Positions 42,107 through 52,812 of a DNA stretch of 57,318 nucleotides are shown piece by piece. Position 1 is the stretch's first letter, and the number at the start of each line of letters is the position of its first letter. The DNA lies in the NCBI GenBank assembly GCA_004114245.1, contig QZWS01000005.1:1-57318 (forward strand), read 5' to 3'. The notes below the pieces were generated by a model that was not told the DNA's origin, did not search any database, and was given only the letters and a program-made list of their open reading frames with translations. Source of the stretch: Zoopage sp. CT-All. Lineage: Eukaryota; Zoopagomycota; Zoopagomycetes; Zoopagales; Zoopagaceae. The position numbers were made by a program, and so were the translations under genes.

Positions 42107-43683
42107 ATGAGCGGTTTTCGAAATCCATTTGCGGTGGTCCACGACACCCGCTGCGATCCGCTCTCGGATATTTTTGGCGTAAAGCAATCCGATGGCGTTT
42201 ATAAAGACTGCGATGATACTGGATCCTCAGGATCGAGTCTGCAGACGAAGCCTCGGGTCCATGGCGATCTTGCAGACGTGGATGACTGTAATCGCGACCC
42301 GCTGTCTCCCAGAAGAAAGCGCGAAATTGTCGAAGGAAAGGCTGATTCATACTCGGCGTTGGTTGAAACGCAAGAAGGCTTGTTACAAGCGCATGTACCT
42401 TGCGGTGCTCGACATGATGCCGTCGTCGAACGTCCTTTGAAGCGCTCGAAGAGCACCTCTGACTCGTCCAAAGACATGGAAATGGATCCAGAAACGGTTC
42501 AACATATCGACGCTGTCCCTGAGGATACAGTACACCGAACAATCGATATTGCTGACATCGCCTTGGAGTCCCTTCCTCAGCGAGCTGACTGGCCGGTCAC
42601 GAGAATCGTCATTACGTCGGATAGCAGGCACGAGTTTCTCGGAGACAATGACTCGCCTGATGTCGCTGCTCGCAATTGTCGCATCGGCCTCACAGAGTTC
42701 ATCGTGTCAGGACTGAAGTTGCCTGGTGCTAGTGGCAGCCAGACCCCAGAAAGCTCGTCACGGCTCTATCATGCTCTATGTTGTTGGCAGTATCCATCAT
42801 CCGAGAATGCAGTCATCAATTTGGATACGTCGTCCAAGGCATCGCAGGACTTGCGTACAAAAGCTCGGCGCTTGGAGGCGATTCTTGCGCGTGCCCGTAG
42901 CGGTGCCAAGGAAAGACTCACATTTGAGGAGCAAGCCGAGTATCGAAGCTTTCTTTCATGCGAACGACAGTGGCAAGCTACTGCTTTAGGTCATTCAAGC
43001 GATAACGGTGCTAGGTCCAACGTTTTCTCCGATGCCTGGGACTCGGTTGTCAACTGCGGTCACGATGGGGCTCAGCTTTGGTGTCTGGCAGGTACATTTA
43101 TGCTCGAGCTCCGAAATTCCTGGGGCACGTCCAATTACGCTTCGCTTGAGTGCGTTTTGCGCAAGGTTACGCCCGGTTTTGTGCGTATGTTGGCTTCCAA
43201 AGGTGAATCATTCTCTGCAACAGCTTGTTCAACAGTGGGCTCGTAATAGATGTTCAATTCGTTTCGGTTGAATCCAACCATGCTGACTTGCCCCATTTCA
43301 AGTTGGCTAGTTGCTCCAACATCGCGGTCCGCGAAGCTGAGTCATTAGCGGCATTGAAGAGGGTGATGATGGAATGGGTGGAGCCCAATACCTTGCTTCG
43401 CTCTCGTGGTCAGCCGTTGCTTATAGCGTCGCTGCCATTCCCGAATGCTATCATCTCGCAAGCAAAGGTATACTTGAATATGGGCTAGTGTGAATTTGCT
43501 TTACACCCATACTAGGTCACTCGTCAAGAAGTCGCGACATCCACTGAAAGTCGAAGCCATCGCTGTACCATAGACGGCTTCATCCTCAGCGATGGTGTGG
43601 AGAGTATTCAGATGCTGGCCGCTGGTGCTGGTATTCTTCCCAAAGGAATTTCAAGGAGCAGTATATGGAAATTGTACAAGTAA
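42107..43683 (+). CDS. DONSON-like replication protein
   Basis: Exons 42107-43202, 43250-43467 and 43516-43683 give 493 aa, with introns of 47 nt (GTGAAT..ATAG) and 48 nt (GTATAC..CTAG). The N-terminal 140 residues are disordered and contain SPRRKRE and PLKRSKS. The folded part resembles DONSON/humpty dumpty. Matching features are SLPQRADWPVTRIVITSD (family LPxDWxxKTRxxxTS), RLYHALCCWQYPSS, then DAWDSVVNCGHDGAQLWCLA leading to LRKVTPGFVRMLASK, and a C-terminal TIDGFILSDGVESIQML block. DONSON acts in replication-fork assembly and stability. The assignment rests on motif order recalled from the family, not on an alignment. Confidence 0.6.
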
Positions 43684-43732
43684 AATCAACAAGCTCATTG
43701 TTAAATTATACCAATACACTATTGCTTTTGAC

Positions 43733-45249
43733 TCATTTGTGAACCCGCTTGACTACGCCGACCCTGGGATTGGGATTGGGCTTGTTGATACCGTTCTTTA
43801 CAGCTAGATCTTTGGCAACGGACGGTAGCGTGGCCGGAGCCGACAGGTTCGGACCATGCCGGAATTCATCCTCCATAGCTTGACAGCGCTGCCTCCACAT
43901 CTCACTCTCCTTCAAGGCGGCCTCAAGCTCTCTTTCCAAATCCTGCTGAACCTGAGCCTGCTCTCTTAGCAGGTCTCTCCAGCCACTAAAGCAAGGGACA
44001 TCAGCAAACATAACGATATGCAATATCATGCAACTCACATTTCACGTTCCTCTGACAACTTGAGGATAGCATCCATGCGTGCTTCTGCCTTGATGGACTC
44101 GATGAACTTATCCTGCTTAAGCTGGGCCACCTGAGCCTCAAGCTCGAGAATACGCACGGGGTTGCCGCGATGCTGCTTCCCCTGGACCTTTTCCACACTC
44201 ATTACGCCTGCTGTTCGATTGCTGCTACGACAAAGGTCGGCATTCATGCGCTTCAACTCGCGGTTCTCGTCCTTGAGGCGGTGAATTTCTGCGGCAGACT
44301 CTTTCTGAGATTGCACCAGATCTTTGATGGCATCACCGGCCACAAACAGATCCGTGGTGAGCTTGGCCACCTGATTCCCTGTCATTGGGACCGTCGTGTC
44401 GTTGGCAGCCGTACTGGATCGGGCAGCCTTGGGGGTCTTGAGCATGGCGGTTGCGTGAGTGGCAGTGGTGACGGCATCGTCGAGGTGCTGCTGTAGCAGT
44501 CGTATGCTTCTACGACGTGTAGAGGTGGCGGAAGGCGCAATAACAGATGACGCGTTGAAGCTAGCCCCCGAGTCGTCTTCGTTGCTTGCTGCTGTCGACA
44601 TGACGGCGATGGGAACGGTGGCAAGGATATCGCGTGGTGTCATGGTGATACGGCGGCGACGCTTCAGCGCACTTGCCGATAAGACTGGTGTGCTGCGCGT
44701 TGGTGTGGTAGCGATGGCCGAGACGAGGAGCGAGTCGATACTGGACTCGCTCTCTTCTGGAATCACGGAGAGTTCGTCAACCGGCAATTCGTCAATCATT
44801 GATTGCTGTGACTTGGACTGCATCGAGTCATCGTCGGCGTCTGACACAGGATCCGGGTCCCAGACTTGCTCGGGAGCGAGGCGAGGCACCACCACGCTGT
44901 CGTCCAAACCACGCCGACGACCCATGGATATCTGCAGAGGCAGTGGTGGCGGAGGGAGACGCGATAGCGATTCCTTAGACGGCTGTACCTCCCTAGCAGC
45001 CGCAAGCGGTTTAATGCGGAACGGCGGTCGTCGCGAGATACCAGCATTTGATGTCACATTCGCACCATCGCGGCGCGACACTTGGCTCGACTCTTGGCCA
45101 AACGCGGAGCTAGCCGTTTTTCTCTTCTTGGAAGCGTCTTCTTTAGCCACTTTGATCGCACCAGATGCCTGCTTGGAGGATGCATGGTGGGCGGCAGCAG
45201 TTGGCAGTGGACGGGAGTGATGGCGAGGTGATCGACGCGATTTATCCAT
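43733..45249 (-). CDS. Coiled-coil protein with basic disordered N-terminus
   Basis: Exons 44039-45249 and 43733-43985 give 487 aa across a 53-nt intron (GTGAGT..TTAG). The first ATG in frame is at 45247-45249 (MDKSRRSPRHHSR); the frame extends a few codons upstream without ATG. The N-terminal 330 residues are Ser/Pro/Arg-rich with possible Cdk sites (SP/TP) and a basic patch (LKRRRRITMTPRDILATV). The C-terminal 150 residues form a coiled coil (SAAEIHRLKDENRELKRMNA, EREIGWRDLLREQ, QDLERELEAAL). I do not recognise it. A cytoskeletal or mitotic role is a guess from composition only. Confidence 0.6.
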
Positions 45250-45316
45250 GTCTGGCGATGCTACCGTAGGCTGAGCCAACGAGCTGACGTCAGCATAATG
45301 CAGAGAGGAGCGTAGG

Positions 45317-45750
45317 TCACCGACGAACCATTTTACGAGAGCGTGGTGGAGTCGCTTGATGTGCCACCCCGTTTGACATTGGCAATGCCAATGAGGCGCT
45401 GTCGGTCGCTAATCGCCGCTGAACACCATTTATTGCCTCCACTGGTCGTTTTCGCTTCCCGGATCCCATTGAAACCGAGGAAGAGGACATGGCTGCCATT
45501 GAATGCGAATCCTCAGACGCCGCCAATGGCTTGGCTGCAGTAGGAGTTGGCCGGGCCTGTGCACTCTGCCTTAGTTTCTCGTTCTGTTCGTCCAACTGAA
45601 ACCGGTCCCAATCAGTCGATGAAAGAAGGATGGTGGAAGTGAGGCTACCCAGACGGTGAACTGGATGCCGCCGACGCCGACATTGGTCGTGTCCTGCGAA
45701 CGCTTCGCGGCAGACTGCGCAAACAGCATCTGCGGTATAACAGACGACAT
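45317..45750 (-). CDS. Small hypothetical nuclear-type protein
   Basis: Exons 45649-45750 and 45317-45595 give 126 aa across a 53-nt intron (GTAGCC..TTTCAG). The ATG at 45748-45750 gives MSSVIPQMLFAQSAAKRSQD, and the splice joins FTVW to LDEQNEKLRQSAQ in phase 0. The C-terminus is basic (GSGKRKRPVEAINGVQRRL, PPRSRKMVRR), which suggests nuclear import. No domain is recognised. It sits 100 bp downstream of NOSIP and 68 bp upstream of the coiled-coil gene, all on the minus strand. Confidence 0.55.
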
Positions 45751-45850
45751 TGTTCAGTAGTGAACGGGGTAGCGGGTGGGCATACGCGGCGGGTGCGGTC
45801 GGCCATTTAGCCAAATGTACACAACATCACGTGTTACTGCTGCCTGATTG

Positions 45851-46883
45851 CTACCCTTGGAAGGCCACATCCCACTTGTTGACTTGCACACAGCCACCCG
45901 CCGCAGCAAATCCCGTGCCCTCGCCCGCAAGCCGTACGCCATCTCGTTCCGCCACGCACCGCTTGCTGCACACCGAGCAACGGGACACAGGGGCAATAAA
46001 GTTGGTGAAGCATGTTCCGCAAAAAACATGTCCACAGGTCTTGGATACTAGCAGCGTTATGTGACGGGAGTGGCGAAACCAAGTCCTACAGGTGATGACG
46101 GTGCCGTTGCGCAGCGTCTTGCAGCATGACGGGCACATCTTGGGCGCTCGGCTGGGCGATTCAATCGTGGCGTCGTCATCCTCGGCAACTGGCTCGTTCG
46201 TTTCCGCCGTGCTGATTGACTTGGGCTCACTGATGTTACTGGACTCGGTGTGAAAATGCACCGGGTAGAGCTTTTTGCGGGATATCGGATGCGGCGTGCC
46301 GCCTGCCATGCACACGGGTCCGGCCATCTCTGCCTCCTTGGGCAATGATCTCAATAATGACGCTGCTGTACTTGCATCATCAACTGCCGGCATAAGCCCG
46401 GGCTAACATCCACAGCGTCAGCACTACAATAGGCACGATGGAAGCGCTCACCACCCAGAAACTCGCCATCGCCAGCTTATCACCAGCACGCTCCGCATCA
46501 GCACTCCTCCCTTTACTCCCAACAACACTGAGCAGCGATGTTTGCGATTCGACAAACTCCTCGCGCTGCTTCTCCTCCCGAGCCAATCGCAAGACTTCCT
46601 CGCGCCGTCTCTCCCGCTCTGTCGCCTCGTTTATCCCTGCCCGCCTCGCAGCAATATCCTTCGTCTGTGCCAATAACATCTCGTAGGCGCACTCCCGGCA
46701 CGCAATATGACCTTGGGGACAAGCCACTGGGGTGCTGGCTGGAGAAAGGCAGAGGTGGCAGGTGTCGAACGACCGCAGGCTGTCGCGCCCCATGCGCTGG
46801 CGTTTGGTGCCGTAGGCGAGTCGCTGGCGTTCCGCATAAGTGAAGACCGAGGATGCCGTATTGTTCTTCGAGTGGCGCGTCAT
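45851..46883 (-). CDS. NOSIP-family U-box-type protein
   Basis: Exons 46452-46883, 46090-46402 and 45851-46047 give 313 aa, near the family length. The introns are 49 nt (GTGAGC..TTAG) and 42 nt (GTAGGA..CTAG). The N-terminus MTRHSKNNTASSVFTYAER is a strong NOSIP signature, followed by the first degenerate RING/U-box (FDTCHLCLSPASTPVACPQG) and its helix. Splicing restores ASFWVPGLMP, equivalent to the conserved SFWIPSLTP. The second U-box half reads CPSCCKTLRNGTVIT, then SKTCGHVFCGTCF, and the end is GEGTGFAAAGG. NOSIP proteins are ubiquitin ligases linked to the spliceosome. The second box here keeps more Cys/His than the animal protein. Confidence 0.88.
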
Positions 46884-47075
46884 CTTGCGAGGGATGCAGC
46901 GAGTGTTGATTGCCAGTCACATGAGTCGAGACTTGGACTGTAGACAGGAACCAGATCAGGCTGCTACACTGACATTGACAGAAACGCTCATGTTAACCAC
47001 TCCATAGAATAATTAAAACATTTCTGATCATAGATATGCTCTTTTCGCTACTCTTGTGCCTTTGGCTATCCGCAC

Positions 47076-48440
47076 TCACGCAGACTCGGCATCCAGCACA
47101 GTCGCGGCAGCAGCACCTCCGCTCTTCACCGCCCGCTCAAACATCTCTCGCAGCTCTTGCAGATCATCCTCATGCTTCTTCATGGCACGGTCCAGCTTCT
47201 CCAGCTGCGCATCGACCTCAGCGGGACTGGCGGTAGCACCTGTGGCGCAGAAATACCCGTTGTCCTTGATCAGCCCCTTGATCAGCTTCTTCTCCTTCTT
47301 GGCGGCCTTCTTGCGCGCCTCCTTATCCTTCTTGGCATCCTCGCGGGCTTGTCGCTCGGCAGCTTCCGTTGCCTCGGCCTCCTTGCGCGCAGTCTCCTCG
47401 GCAGCGGCCTTGGCTTCGGCCGCAGCGCGCTCCTCAGCCTCGCGCGCGGCCTTCTTTGCACCACGCGCAATCTTTTCTTCCTCCTTGAACTTTTGGATGC
47501 GCGGATCCAGCTTCATGGCGTGATCGATGAGCTTGCGCAGACGCTCGTTATCGGCCTGCTTTGCCTTGGCGCGCTCCGCCTTGTTCTTTTTATCCTGCCA
47601 GCGCTTGTGGTCCCGGTTCTCGTCTCCGTCACCCACGTCCTTGTCGTGGTACTCGAACGAACGCCAGGACTCGAACGCGTACCAAAAGCTATAAAAGGCC
47701 TCGACGTCGGCGCGTCCAGTGTTGATGTCACCAAAGGCGGGCACGGGACCGCGGCCGGCATGGAAGCGCGACTCGCGGTCAAACACGGGCGCGAATTTCG
47801 CGATAAACGTCTCGGGCTTTGCAGTCTTGGGCACGTCGTCGGCGACGCCCGAATCGACACTGTCCCACTGGCGACGCTTGACGGGATCCGTGAGAATCTC
47901 GAAAGATTTCTGCACGCACTTGAAGAAACGGTCCGATTCGTCGGCAGCAGCCAGTCCGAGTGCGGCGGCCGCCGAGACGGCCTTTTTGCCCTTGGGCGTC
48001 GACGCCCCGGACCCGCTCGCGGCCTTCTTATCCGGATGGTGTCGCAGCACCTTCCTACGATACGCGCGCTGAATGTCGTCGTCGGTGGCGCGATACCTCA
48101 GCTTGCTCAGGCCCATGACTTGGTAGTGATCCAGCGCCTTCCAGTTCCGGGGGTCGGATTTCAGCAGCGCCTCGGACTCGACCTCATCCTCGCCCTCCAG
48201 CGCCGCCAGCCTCAATTTTTCCGCCGCTGCCTTCGCGTCCAGCTCGGCCTGGATGGCGTCGTGGTGGCGCTCGTCTTCGGAGAGGGTGCGCGCAAGCTGG
48301 ATGCGGCGGGCGTGGGCATTGAACGACGGGCCGATAGGTTCGAGCGAGCGCTGGCGGGGGGCGGAGGCGGAGGCGTGGATGGTGGTGGCCGGGATCGAGG
48401 CGGGTGCGGACGGGAGCAGGAAGCTGGCAACGGCAAGCAT
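47076..48440 (-). CDS. ZUO1: Zuotin-type ribosome-associated J-protein
   Basis: The 454-aa intronless protein corresponds to yeast Zuo1 and the N-terminal part of DNAJC2. The J-domain lies at about residues 105-185 with the required HPD motif (LRHHPDKK). A short Ala/Gly/Lys insert (GSGASTPKGKKAVSAAAALG) separates helix III from the HPD loop, as in zuotins. The zuotin homology domain follows (FAPVFDRESRFHAGRGPVP, WYAFESWRSFEY), then a highly charged ribosome-binding region (residues about 300-410). The C-terminal SANT repeats of animal DNAJC2 are absent. Its role is co-chaperone of Hsp70 at the ribosome exit tunnel. A long antisense frame over it is a composition shadow. Confidence 0.92.
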   Translation of the reverse strand: MLAVASFLLPSAPASIPATTIHASASAPRQRSLEPIGPSFNAHARRIQLARTLSEDERHHDAIQAELDAKAAAEKLRLAALEGEDEVESEALLKSDPRNWKALDHYQVMGLSKLRYRATDDDIQRAYRRKVLRHHPDKKAASGSGASTPKGKKAVSAAAALGLAAADESDRFFKCVQKSFEILTDPVKRRQWDSVDSGVADDVPKTAKPETFIAKFAPVFDRESRFHAGRGPVPAFGDINTGRADVEAFYSFWYAFESWRSFEYHDKDVGDGDENRDHKRWQDKKNKAERAKAKQADNERLRKLIDHAMKLDPRIQKFKEEEKIARGAKKAAREAEERAAAEAKAAAEETARKEAEATEAAERQAREDAKKDKEARKKAAKKEKKLIKGLIKDNGYFCATGATASPAEVDAQLEKLDRAMKKHEDDLQELREMFERAVKSGGAAAATVLDAESA

Positions 48441-48679
48441 GGTAATCGCGGGGCTGAAAAACGCGAAAAAGAAAATAGCGTGGTCCGAGAGAGTAATGCA
48501 CCAAGCGAGCTGAGGCCGAGCTGGCCGCGGAGGAGCAACGAGGCCAAGGCAGCGTGAAATACATAATACTGCATGATGGCATTCAGCCCAGGCACATGCA
48601 GGATGCCGCGCAGGGCATCAAGGCGTCGACGATTCACCAGCACCTCCCGCCGCTGCCGCTGCCACTGCCGCGTCCCACC

Positions 48680-48937
48680 TTACCGGTTCTTCGTTTGCCG
48701 GTAATGAAACTTCTTCCGCGTCAGACTGAACTCACCCAGCTTATGCCCAACCATCTCTTCGGTCACGTTCACCGGAATATAGTCCTTGCCGTTGTGCACC
48801 AGGAAGCGCGCGCCAATGAACGCGGGCAGGATGGTGGTGGCGCGCGACTGGGTACGGATGGGCGTCTTGGCGGCGATGAGCGCGGCGAGGTTGGGGATCG
48901 GGGCGAAGAACGGGCCCTTCCAGACGGAGCGCGGCAT
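48680..48937 (-). CDS. Mitochondrial ribosomal protein uS19m
   Basis: The 85-aa protein is of the bacterial/organellar S19 type. It starts [11 protein letters not shown] and contains [39 protein letters not shown] and a basic end ([12 protein letters not shown]). The length and the MxRSxWKGPF start fit bacterial and mitochondrial S19 rather than cytosolic RPS15. It lies in the head of the mitochondrial small subunit. The short N-terminus serves as the import signal in many fungi. No intron is present. Confidence 0.93.
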   Translation of the reverse strand: MPRSVWKGPFFAPIPNLAALIAAKTPIRTQSRATTILPAFIGARFLVHNGKDYIPVNVTEEMVGHKLGEFSLTRKKFHYRQTKNR

Positions 48938-49644
48938 GGCAGGTGGGCGTGAGCAGTCAGGGCCGCGATGAACAGCCCCAAGTCAGTGGCCTATGGCTGG
49001 TGAGCAGCTGCCCTTCACCCCACAGCATTTATATTTCCCGCCTGCAGGCTGGCCGTGATTGCCGGTATCTCTTGGATCCCCGCCTCTCCCCTAACGACGT
49101 GCAGCTGGCGCGGGCGCTTTCGCGCTGGCAAAAATCGAGATTGATAGGCGGAGGCGTGGACAGACCGCGGCCGGCGCTCGATCCCTCAACCAGAACTCTT
49201 GTGCTCTTTGACGTTTATTTTCTGAGGTGCTGATGGTGTGCGGCTTATAGGGCAGGAGAGGGCACAGGTGGGCGAGGGAGGAGAGGCTCGAGGGCTGAAG
49301 CCTCCCGTCGCCGCCACCTCCTCTCCCAACAATGGAACATTTCCCTCGGCATCTGCATCGGACAAGCAAAAGAATTAGGCTTTGGATAGTGGTTGTCGGG
49401 TATTTTACCGTTGACTCCTTGGTCTTGTTCGTCTAATCAGATGCTTGCCTAGCGACTGCGACTGCGACTGCGACTGCGACTCCAACGACGATGGTCATGT
49501 ACTCAATCTAGTATAATCTGGAATTGGTTACTGATAAAGATGCAATATATGCACATAGAAAGCTGAGCATATGTTATTCCGCAGCCCCTCCACTGTGATT
49601 GGTGGCATTTTGGTCAACGCGTCCTCACAACTCTCCTTGGATTT
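48938..49644. other. Divergent promoter region with GCGACT hexamer array
   Basis: This 0.7-kb region lies between the uS19m gene (minus) and the methylmalonyl-CoA mutase gene (plus), which are divergently transcribed. I see no gene. A simple repeat of about five GCGACT units lies at 49452-49481. The last 70 bp before the mutase start are weakly pyrimidine-rich. Confidence 0.5.
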
Positions 49645-51876
49645 ATGCGCGTTCTTCTTCGCCGCGGCCTTGGCCCCGGCCCGTCCCAGCTCCGCCATGC
49701 CCGCCGCTCCTCCTCTGCTGCCACCGCCACGTCCCTTAGCTCCACATGGTCGGCTCTGGCTGCCAAGGAACTCCGCGGCAAGGACCCCGCCTCGCTCATC
49801 TTTCCCACCGCCGAGGGCATCCCCATAAAGCCCATCTACACTGCCGCCGACATCCCGACAGCCACCCTTCCCGAAAACGCAGATGAACACGTTCCGGGCG
49901 TGAGGCCATACACCCGCGGCGTCTACGCAACCATGTACACCCACCGTCCGTGGACAATTCGGCAGTACGCGGGCTTCTCGACCGTGGAGGAATCCAACCG
50001 CTTCTACCGCAAGAATCTTGCAGCCGGGCAGCAGGGGCTGAGCGTGGCCTTTGATCTGGCTACGCATCGTGGCTACGACAGCGATCATCCGCGGGTGAAG
50101 GGCGATGTGGGCATGGCGGGCGTCGCCGTCGACACTGTCGAGGATATGCGGGACCTCTTCGATGGGATCCCCTTGGGTGACATCTCGGTGTCCATGACCA
50201 TGAACGGGGCTGTGCTCCCCGTGCTGGCAATGTACGTCGTCGCGGCAGAGGAGCAGGGCGTGCCACAGGCAAAGCTTGCCGGGACCATCCAGAACGACAT
50301 TCTCAAGGAGTTTATGGTGCGCAACACGTTTATATACCCGCCGGATGCGTCCATGCGGATCATTGGGGATATATTTGAGTACACGGCCGGACACATGCCC
50401 AAGTACAACTCGATTTCCATCTCCGGGTACCATCTGCAGGAGGCTGGGGCCGACGCCCGGCTCGAGCTGGCGTTCACCATCGCTGACGGAATCGAGTACA
50501 TCCGCACCGGAATGCGCGCCGGGCTCAGCGTGGATGATTTCGCGCCAAGATTATCCTTCTTCTTTGGCATTGGAATGAGCTTCTACATGGAGGTGGCCAA
50601 GCTGCGGGCGGCGCGGCGTCTGTGGTATGATCTCGTCACCAAGCTCTTCCAGCCCAAGAGCGCCAAGTCAACGCTGCTGCGCACGCATTGCCAAACATCG
50701 GGATGGTCACTGACTGAGCAGGATCCGTACAACAACATCATTCGCACCACGGTCGAGGCAATGGCGGCCACGCTCGGTGGAACGCAGTCGCTGCACACCA
50801 ACGCATACGACGAAGCCGTCGGGCTCCCGACCGAGTTTTCTGCTCGCGTTGCAAGAAATACCCAGCTTATCCTGCAAGAAGAGAGCGGCATCACGCGTGT
50901 GGCAGATCCCTGGGGCGGCTCCTACATGATGGAGGCGCTCACTAATGATTTGTACAACGCCGCCATGGAGATTATCAATGAAGTAGAGGAGCTCGGCGGC
51001 ATGGCCAAGGCAGTGGCGTCCGGCATGCCAAAGCTCCGGATCGAAGAGTCCGCGGCCCGGCGCCAGGCTCGGATTGACAGTGGCAAGGAGGTGATCGTCG
51101 GCGTCAACAAGTATCGCCTCGAGACCGAGGATCCTATGGATGTGCTTGCGATTGACAATACCAAGGTGCGGGAGGGCCAGGTGCGACGGCTGCAGGAGCT
51201 CAAGGCACGCCGCAATGCAGCTGAAGCAAAGGCAGCGCTCGATGCGTTGACCGAAAGTGCCCGAACGGGCGAAGGAAACCTACTCGGGCTGAGCATCGAT
51301 GCGGCCCGAGCACGCTGCACGCTCGGAGAGATTTCCGATGCACTGGAAAATGTCTACGGACGGCACAATCCTACGCTGCGTGTCATCAGTGGCGCGTACA
51401 GGTCCGAGTATGGAGACGATTCCGAAGTCGCCGAGACCCTCAAAGTCGTGGAGGAGTTTGCCAGTGTGCATGGTCGTCGCCCCCGAATGCTGGTTGCCAA
51501 GATGGGCCAGGACGGGCACGACCGAGGCGCAAAAGTCATCGCATCTGGGTTCGCCGATCTCGGCTTCGATATTGACATTGGCCCGCTGTTCCAAACCCCC
51601 GAGGAGGTCGCTCGCCAGGCTGTCGATGCTGATGTTCACGCAGTGGGCGTGTCTTCTCTCGCGGCAGGTCACAAGACGCTGGTGCCCGAGCTCATCGAGG
51701 CGTTGAAGAAGGCTGGTGCCGCCGATAAAGTGATCGTATGCGGTGGCGTAATTCCGCCTCAGGATTATCCTTTCTTGCGGGACGCAGGTGTCGATTGTAT
51801 CTTTGGGCCTGGGACAAAGCTGCCCGATGCCGCACGAGAGGTAGTCAGGGCCATTGACAAAGCGTTGGAAAGTTAG
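49645..51876 (+). CDS. Methylmalonyl-CoA mutase, mitochondrial
   Basis: The 743-aa intronless protein matches the full-length single-chain mutase. The first 35 residues are Arg/Ser-rich without acids ([20 protein letters not shown]), a typical mitochondrial targeting peptide. The TIM-barrel substrate domain follows, with [40 protein letters not shown] and [17 protein letters not shown]. The C-terminal cobalamin domain carries the DGHDRG motif near residue 623, where His is the lower cobalt ligand. It interconverts (R)-methylmalonyl-CoA and succinyl-CoA in propionate catabolism. The enzyme needs B12, so the organism must acquire it. Presence in early-diverging fungi and absence from most Dikarya is established. 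Confidence 0.97.
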   Translation: MRVLLRRGLGPGPSQLRHARRSSSAATATSLSSTWSALAAKELRGKDPASLIFPTAEGIPIKPIYTAADIPTATLPENADEHVPGVRPYTRGVYATMYTHRPWTIRQYAGFSTVEESNRFYRKNLAAGQQGLSVAFDLATHRGYDSDHPRVKGDVGMAGVAVDTVEDMRDLFDGIPLGDISVSMTMNGAVLPVLAMYVVAAEEQGVPQAKLAGTIQNDILKEFMVRNTFIYPPDASMRIIGDIFEYTAGHMPKYNSISISGYHLQEAGADARLELAFTIADGIEYIRTGMRAGLSVDDFAPRLSFFFGIGMSFYMEVAKLRAARRLWYDLVTKLFQPKSAKSTLLRTHCQTSGWSLTEQDPYNNIIRTTVEAMAATLGGTQSLHTNAYDEAVGLPTEFSARVARNTQLILQEESGITRVADPWGGSYMMEALTNDLYNAAMEIINEVEELGGMAKAVASGMPKLRIEESAARRQARIDSGKEVIVGVNKYRLETEDPMDVLAIDNTKVREGQVRRLQELKARRNAAEAKAALDALTESARTGEGNLLGLSIDAARARCTLGEISDALENVYGRHNPTLRVISGAYRSEYGDDSEVAETLKVVEEFASVHGRRPRMLVAKMGQDGHDRGAKVIASGFADLGFDIDIGPLFQTPEEVARQAVDADVHAVGVSSLAAGHKTLVPELIEALKKAGAADKVIVCGGVIPPQDYPFLRDAGVDCIFGPGTKLPDAAREVVRAIDKALES

Positions 51877-52073
51877 TGGAGGGGAACGTATATTGCCAAT
51901 ACATATGTAGGACGAGTTGATTGTGTTGAAGCCGTCGCCCATGCCAGTGACAGAAGAATCCTCCTAGGAGTGCTTTCATGTGGCCATGTGTATTCACAAC
52001 ACTGCAGCATCTACTGCACAACTTGGCGACTGCTGGTCACATTTGTTTTTCGCTACCCAGCCAGACAGCCACC

Positions 52074-52760
52074 ATGGACATCATGCTTGACGTCGCGACG
52101 CTGCCGCTCGCGCCTGCCGTTTCTGCCGCCGATAACGACGCCGACATGTCCTCGGATGCCGATGCCGCGGATTTCCGCCCCTCCTTCAAACCACTGACGG
52201 GCGCCGCTGCCACGACAGTGCACCACCGCAAGATCCTCATTCCCCCGAACCGCGTCACCCCGCTGCGGCGCGACTGGCCGCAGCTCTACGCCCCAATCGT
52301 CGAGCAGCTCCAGCTGCAAATCCGCTACGATACAAAGACACATCACGTGCATGTGCGGTCCAGCAAAGCTACGGCCGAGGTGGGGGGTGTGCAGCGAGCG
52401 AGCGATTTTATCCGGGCCTGGGTGCTAGGCTTCTCCGTCGAGGATGCCGTGGCACTGCTACGGCTGGATGAGTTGTACGTGGATTCGTTTGAAATTAAGG
52501 ACGTCAAGACGTTGGAGGGTGATCACCTCGCACGCGCAATCGGACGGATAGCCGGCAAGGATGGCAAGACTCGCTTTGCAATCGAAAATGCCTCGCGCAC
52601 CCGTATTGTGCTCGCCGACACCAAGATACATATACTGGGGACCGTGCAGAATATAAAGGTGGCGCGGACAGCAATTGTAAGCCTGATATTGGGATCGCCG
52701 CCCGGAAAGGTATACGCCAATCTGCGGACGGTGACGTCGCGAATGAAGGAGGCGTTCTAG
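52074..52760 (+). CDS. PNO1: Ribosome-assembly KH protein PNO1/Dim2
   Basis: The 228-aa product starts at the ATG at 52074, which has a strong context (ccaccATGg). An upstream in-frame ATG at 51978 would add 32 residues without homology. The N-terminus is acidic. The conserved core runs from KILIPPNRVTPLRRDWPQLY through a first KH-like fold (RASDFIRAWVLGFSVEDAVA) to the C-terminal KH domain with the GKDG loop (IAGKDGKTRFAIENASRTRI) and ending LGSPPGKVYANLR. PNO1 binds the 3' end region of 18S rRNA and recruits Nob1 and Dim1 in late 40S maturation. Confidence 0.93.
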   Translation: MDIMLDVATLPLAPAVSAADNDADMSSDADAADFRPSFKPLTGAAATTVHHRKILIPPNRVTPLRRDWPQLYAPIVEQLQLQIRYDTKTHHVHVRSSKATAEVGGVQRASDFIRAWVLGFSVEDAVALLRLDELYVDSFEIKDVKTLEGDHLARAIGRIAGKDGKTRFAIENASRTRIVLADTKIHILGTVQNIKVARTAIVSLILGSPPGKVYANLRTVTSRMKEAF

Positions 52761-52812
52761 ACGCCTTGTGTCTGATGAATGTACGAAGGATGCGCTGGCT
52801 ACCATTGCTTTA

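Noticed and set aside
47157-48557. 466-codon plus-strand frame opposite zuotin
   Set aside because: It is the Leu/Arg-rich complement of the GC-rich zuotin gene and has no domain; zuotin on the minus strand is certain.
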